Shown here: positions 61,859 to 64,000 of the stretch, in pieces | How the letters are laid out: every line of letters begins with the position of its first letter | Numbering within the stretch: the first letter of the stretch is position 1 | From: Bacillota bacterium | Lineage (GTDB): Bacteria; Bacillota; Clostridia; Lachnospirales; Lachnospiraceae | Length of the DNA: 64,000 nt | Reading direction: 5' to 3' | Assembly: GCA_023415055.1 (NCBI GenBank) | Contig: JAEZLZ010000140.1 | Span: 1-64,000, forward strand | Program-made: the position numbers and the translations under genes | Notes under the pieces: generated by a model | Databases searched by the model: none | What the model was told of the DNA's origin: nothing | The model's input: the letters and a program-made list of their open reading frames with translations, nothing else

Positions 61859-63055
61859 CTACTTTTTCATCTCTTCCCGTACTTCAGTAAAGCATTTTAC
61901 AATATAATCGATATCTTCCTTCGAATGTGCAGCTGATACCTGGGTACGGATTCGAGCTTTTCCCTTCGGAACGACCGGATAGGAGAAGGCTACCACATAC
62001 ACTCCCTTATCCATCATACGTTTAGCCATCTCGACTGCTGTCTTCTCATCGTAAAGCATAACCGGAACGATGGGATGAACCCCGGGTACTATATCGAAAC
62101 CAGCCTCAGTTAACAGGCTTCGATAGTAAGCAGTGGTCTCCTCGAGATGATCACGCAATGAGGTATCCTGATCCAGTACCTTGAAGACTTCAAGACTAGC
62201 ACTTGCGATAGCAGGGGCCAGGGTATTGGAAAAGAGATAAGGCCGGCTTCTTTGGCGCAGCAGATCGACAATCTCCTTACGACCGCTGGTGTATCCGCCG
62301 GAAGCTCCGCCGAGAGCTTTGCCCAGGGTGCCGGTAATAATATCGACCCGTCCGGTAACCCCGCAATATTCTGCACTTCCGCGTCCGGTCTTACCAACAA
62401 AGCCGACCGCATGGCTGTCATCTACCATGACGAGGGCATGAAATTCATCGGCAAGGTCGCAGATACTCTTTAGATCTGCAATAATTCCATCCATGGAGAA
62501 GACACCGTCGGTTGCAATCAATTTAATTCTGGCCCCGGCTGCGTCTGCATCCATCAGCTGAGTACGCAGATCTTCCATATTATTATTCTTATAACGATAT
62601 CTCTTTGCTTTGCACAGACGAACTCCATCGATTATGCTGGCATGATTCAATTCGTCACTGATTACAGCATCCGCTTCGGTTAAGAGCGTCTCGAACAATC
62701 CTCCGTTTGCATCAAAACAGGAGGAATAAAGGATCGTATCCTCGGTACCGAGAAAGCGGCTGATGGTACTCTCCAGTTTTTTGTGGATATCCTGCGTTCC
62801 ACAGATAAAGCGAACGGAGGATAAGCCATAGCCTCTCTCATCATAGGAGCGTTTTGCTGCCTCAATGATACGTGAGTCATTTGCAAGACCAAGATAATTA
62901 TTTGCACACATATTGATTACGATTCGTCCGTCCGCCAGGGTTACTCTGGAGCCCTGAGCTGAGGTGATGGGACTTTCCCCTTTGAACAGACCAGCTTCCT
63001 TAATTGCTTGAAGCTCATTAACATAAAGGTTCAGAATATCCTCTTTTCGTTTCAT
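61859..63055 (-). CDS. kbl: Glycine C-acetyltransferase (2-amino-3-ketobutyrate CoA ligase)
   Basis: 398 aa PLP enzyme splitting 2-amino-3-oxobutyrate with CoA into glycine and acetyl-CoA, second step of threonine catabolism. MCANNYLGLANDSRI, VRFICGTQDIHKKLE, DDSHAVGFVGKTGRG, and the PLP lysine in TGTLGKALGGASGGY. 43 nt downstream of tdh in the same operon. The same family includes 8-amino-7-oxononanoate synthase, but the tdh neighbour and length decide for Kbl. Confidence 0.97.
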   Translation of the reverse strand: MKRKEDILNLYVNELQAIKEAGLFKGESPITSAQGSRVTLADGRIVINMCANNYLGLANDSRIIEAAKRSYDERGYGLSSVRFICGTQDIHKKLESTISRFLGTEDTILYSSCFDANGGLFETLLTEADAVISDELNHASIIDGVRLCKAKRYRYKNNNMEDLRTQLMDADAAGARIKLIATDGVFSMDGIIADLKSICDLADEFHALVMVDDSHAVGFVGKTGRGSAEYCGVTGRVDIITGTLGKALGGASGGYTSGRKEIVDLLRQRSRPYLFSNTLAPAIASASLEVFKVLDQDTSLRDHLEETTAYYRSLLTEAGFDIVPGVHPIVPVMLYDEKTAVEMAKRMMDKGVYVVAFSYPVVPKGKARIRTQVSAAHSKEDIDYIVKCFTEVREEMKK

Positions 63056-63098
63056 AAATGATCCAATCCTTTCTTATCTTACAGCATACACTCAGTGA

Positions 63099-64000
63099 TT
63101 AATCGTTCACATGATTCCAGTCAAGGATTACCTTACCGGAATAGCCGGAGCGCATGACTTCAAAGCCTTTTTCATAATCCTTTACATCAAAACGATGTGT
63201 TATTACGTCATCAATGGATAATCCGCTCTGCAGCATGGTTGACATCTTATACCAGGTCTCATACATCTCACGGCCGTAGATACCTTTTATGGTCAGACCG
63301 TTAAATATAACCTTATTCCAATCGATTCCCGTGCCCTCCTTCTGTAATCCGAGGAGTGCAATCTTACCGCCGTGCTTCATATTATTAATCATATCATTGA
63401 AGCCGGATTGATTACCGGACATCTCAAGACCGACATCAAAGCCTTCCCTCATACCGAGTGTCTTCATGACATCGGATACCTTCTCCTTGGAGACATTGAT
63501 GGTACAATTAGCACCCAGCTTTTTCGCAAGCTCGAGGCGGTAATCGTTGACATCGGTGATAACAACATGTCTTGCACCTACATGACGGCAAACAGCAGCA
63601 GCCATTGCACCGATCGGACCTGCACCTGTGATCAGTACATCTTCTCCGACCATATCAAAGGATAGGGCTGTGTGAACAGCATTGCCAAGGGGATCAAAAC
63701 AGGAAAAGAGCTCTTCGCGGATGGAAGGATCGCAACGCCATACATTAGTGCTTGGAATGACCAGATACTCAGCGAAAGCACCATTACGGTTTACACCGAC
63801 ACCCTGAGTATCCTTGCAAAGGTGTCTATGCCCTGCCAGACAATTACGGCATTTACCGCAGACGATGTGTCCCTCTCCGGAGACCAACTCTCCGACTTCA
63901 TAGCCTTCGACATTATCTCCGACCTCGACGATCTCTCCGACAAATTCATGTCCGATCGTCATTGGAACAGGTATCGTCTTCTGTGACCACTCATCCCAGT
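63099..64000 (-). CDS. tdh: L-threonine 3-dehydrogenase (5' end beyond window)
   Basis: Zinc- and NAD-dependent medium-chain dehydrogenase oxidising threonine to 2-amino-3-oxobutyrate. About 300 C-terminal residues are present; the frame is open to the edge and reads WDEWSQKTIPVPMTIGHEFV, as expected for Tdh near residue 50-70. Structural-zinc cysteines lie in GKCRNCLAGHRHLC; NAD site GAGPIGAMAAAV; GVNRNGAFAEYLVIP. The in-frame ATG at 63962 is internal, not the start. Confidence 0.97.
   Translation of the reverse strand, partial: WDEWSQKTIPVPMTIGHEFVGEIVEVGDNVEGYEVGELVSGEGHIVCGKCRNCLAGHRHLCKDTQGVGVNRNGAFAEYLVIPSTNVWRCDPSIREELFSCFDPLGNAVHTALSFDMVGEDVLITGAGPIGAMAAAVCRHVGARHVVITDVNDYRLELAKKLGANCTINVSKEKVSDVMKTLGMREGFDVGLEMSGNQSGFNDMINNMKHGGKIALLGLQKEGTGIDWNKVIFNGLTIKGIYGREMYETWYKMSTMLQSGLSIDDVITHRFDVKDYEKGFEVMRSGYSGKVILDWNHVND

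Noticed and set aside
61859..63055. bioF (8-amino-7-oxononanoate synthase)
   Set aside because: Same family, but the operon with tdh and the 398-aa length favour kbl.

Overview
The window looks like chromosomal DNA of an AT-rich, Gram-positive, spore-forming anaerobe, most likely a Lachnospiraceae member (clostridial cluster XIVa, near Lachnoclostridium/Anaerocolumna-type genomes). The evidence is the spore genes (SpoIIAA-SpoIIAB-SigF, SpoVAC-AD-AE, a SleB-type hydrolase, a SpoIID-domain protein), pyruvate formate-lyase under a ZTP riboswitch, strong GGAGG-type ribosome binding sites, an S-layer-like secreted protein, and many near-consensus TTGACA/TATAAT promoters. No species can be fixed from the sequence alone. 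There is no prophage, insertion sequence, CRISPR array, tRNA or rRNA.

Layout: 0-5 kb holds the 5' part of RNase P RNA (minus strand), a VanRS-like two-component pair, an AP2-like protein with a decayed HNH-like centre, and a SleB-family hydrolase. 5-12 kb holds threonine synthase behind a structured leader, a highly expressed Ig-like surface protein and an O-antigen-ligase-like membrane protein. 12-19 kb holds pflB with its ZTP riboswitch, an ECF S-component, a zinc ABC transporter with a palindromic operator, and then two unusual intergenic structures: a ~207-bp cruciform-like element and three tandem 84-bp hairpin repeats. 19-27 kb holds an AI-2E/PerM permease, an orphan Panacea-domain protein, TypA, a two-OB-fold SSB-like protein, and dapA-dapB behind a lysine riboswitch. 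27-37 kb holds a four-gene Gld-type ABC operon, a long SpoIID protein, a YihY membrane protein and azlCD.

37-47 kb is the sporulation core: a 46-aa acidic ORF with a zinc-ribbon/TPR membrane protein, spoIIAA-spoIIAB-sigF, a dispersed hairpin repeat, a 58-aa membrane ORF, spoVAC-VAD-VAE, a candidate free-standing small RNA, and a class A penicillin-binding protein. 47-55 kb has small conserved proteins (YigZ, VanZ, DUF4250), RarA, and an AraC regulator divergent from a sugar isomerase/dehydrogenase operon, with paired direct repeats between them. 55-64 kb has ptsI behind a RAT antiterminator/terminator leader with the second copy of the dispersed repeat, a Listeria-Bacteroides-repeat surface protein, an MFS/ArsR pair with a palindrome on its promoter, sfsA, and kbl-tdh (tdh runs off the window).

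Themes linking the genes: threonine synthesis (thrC) and degradation (tdh-kbl) plus lysine/diaminopimelate synthesis (dapAB); envelope building (surface protein, ligase-like protein, PBP1); and RNA-level control (ZTP, lysine, RAT, thrC leader). The points most worth a second look are the covarying tandem hairpins and large hairpin at 18.6-19.1 kb, the repeat family shared by 40.7 and 55.4 kb, the promoter-to-terminator RNA at 43.0-43.2 kb, and RAT control of ptsI.
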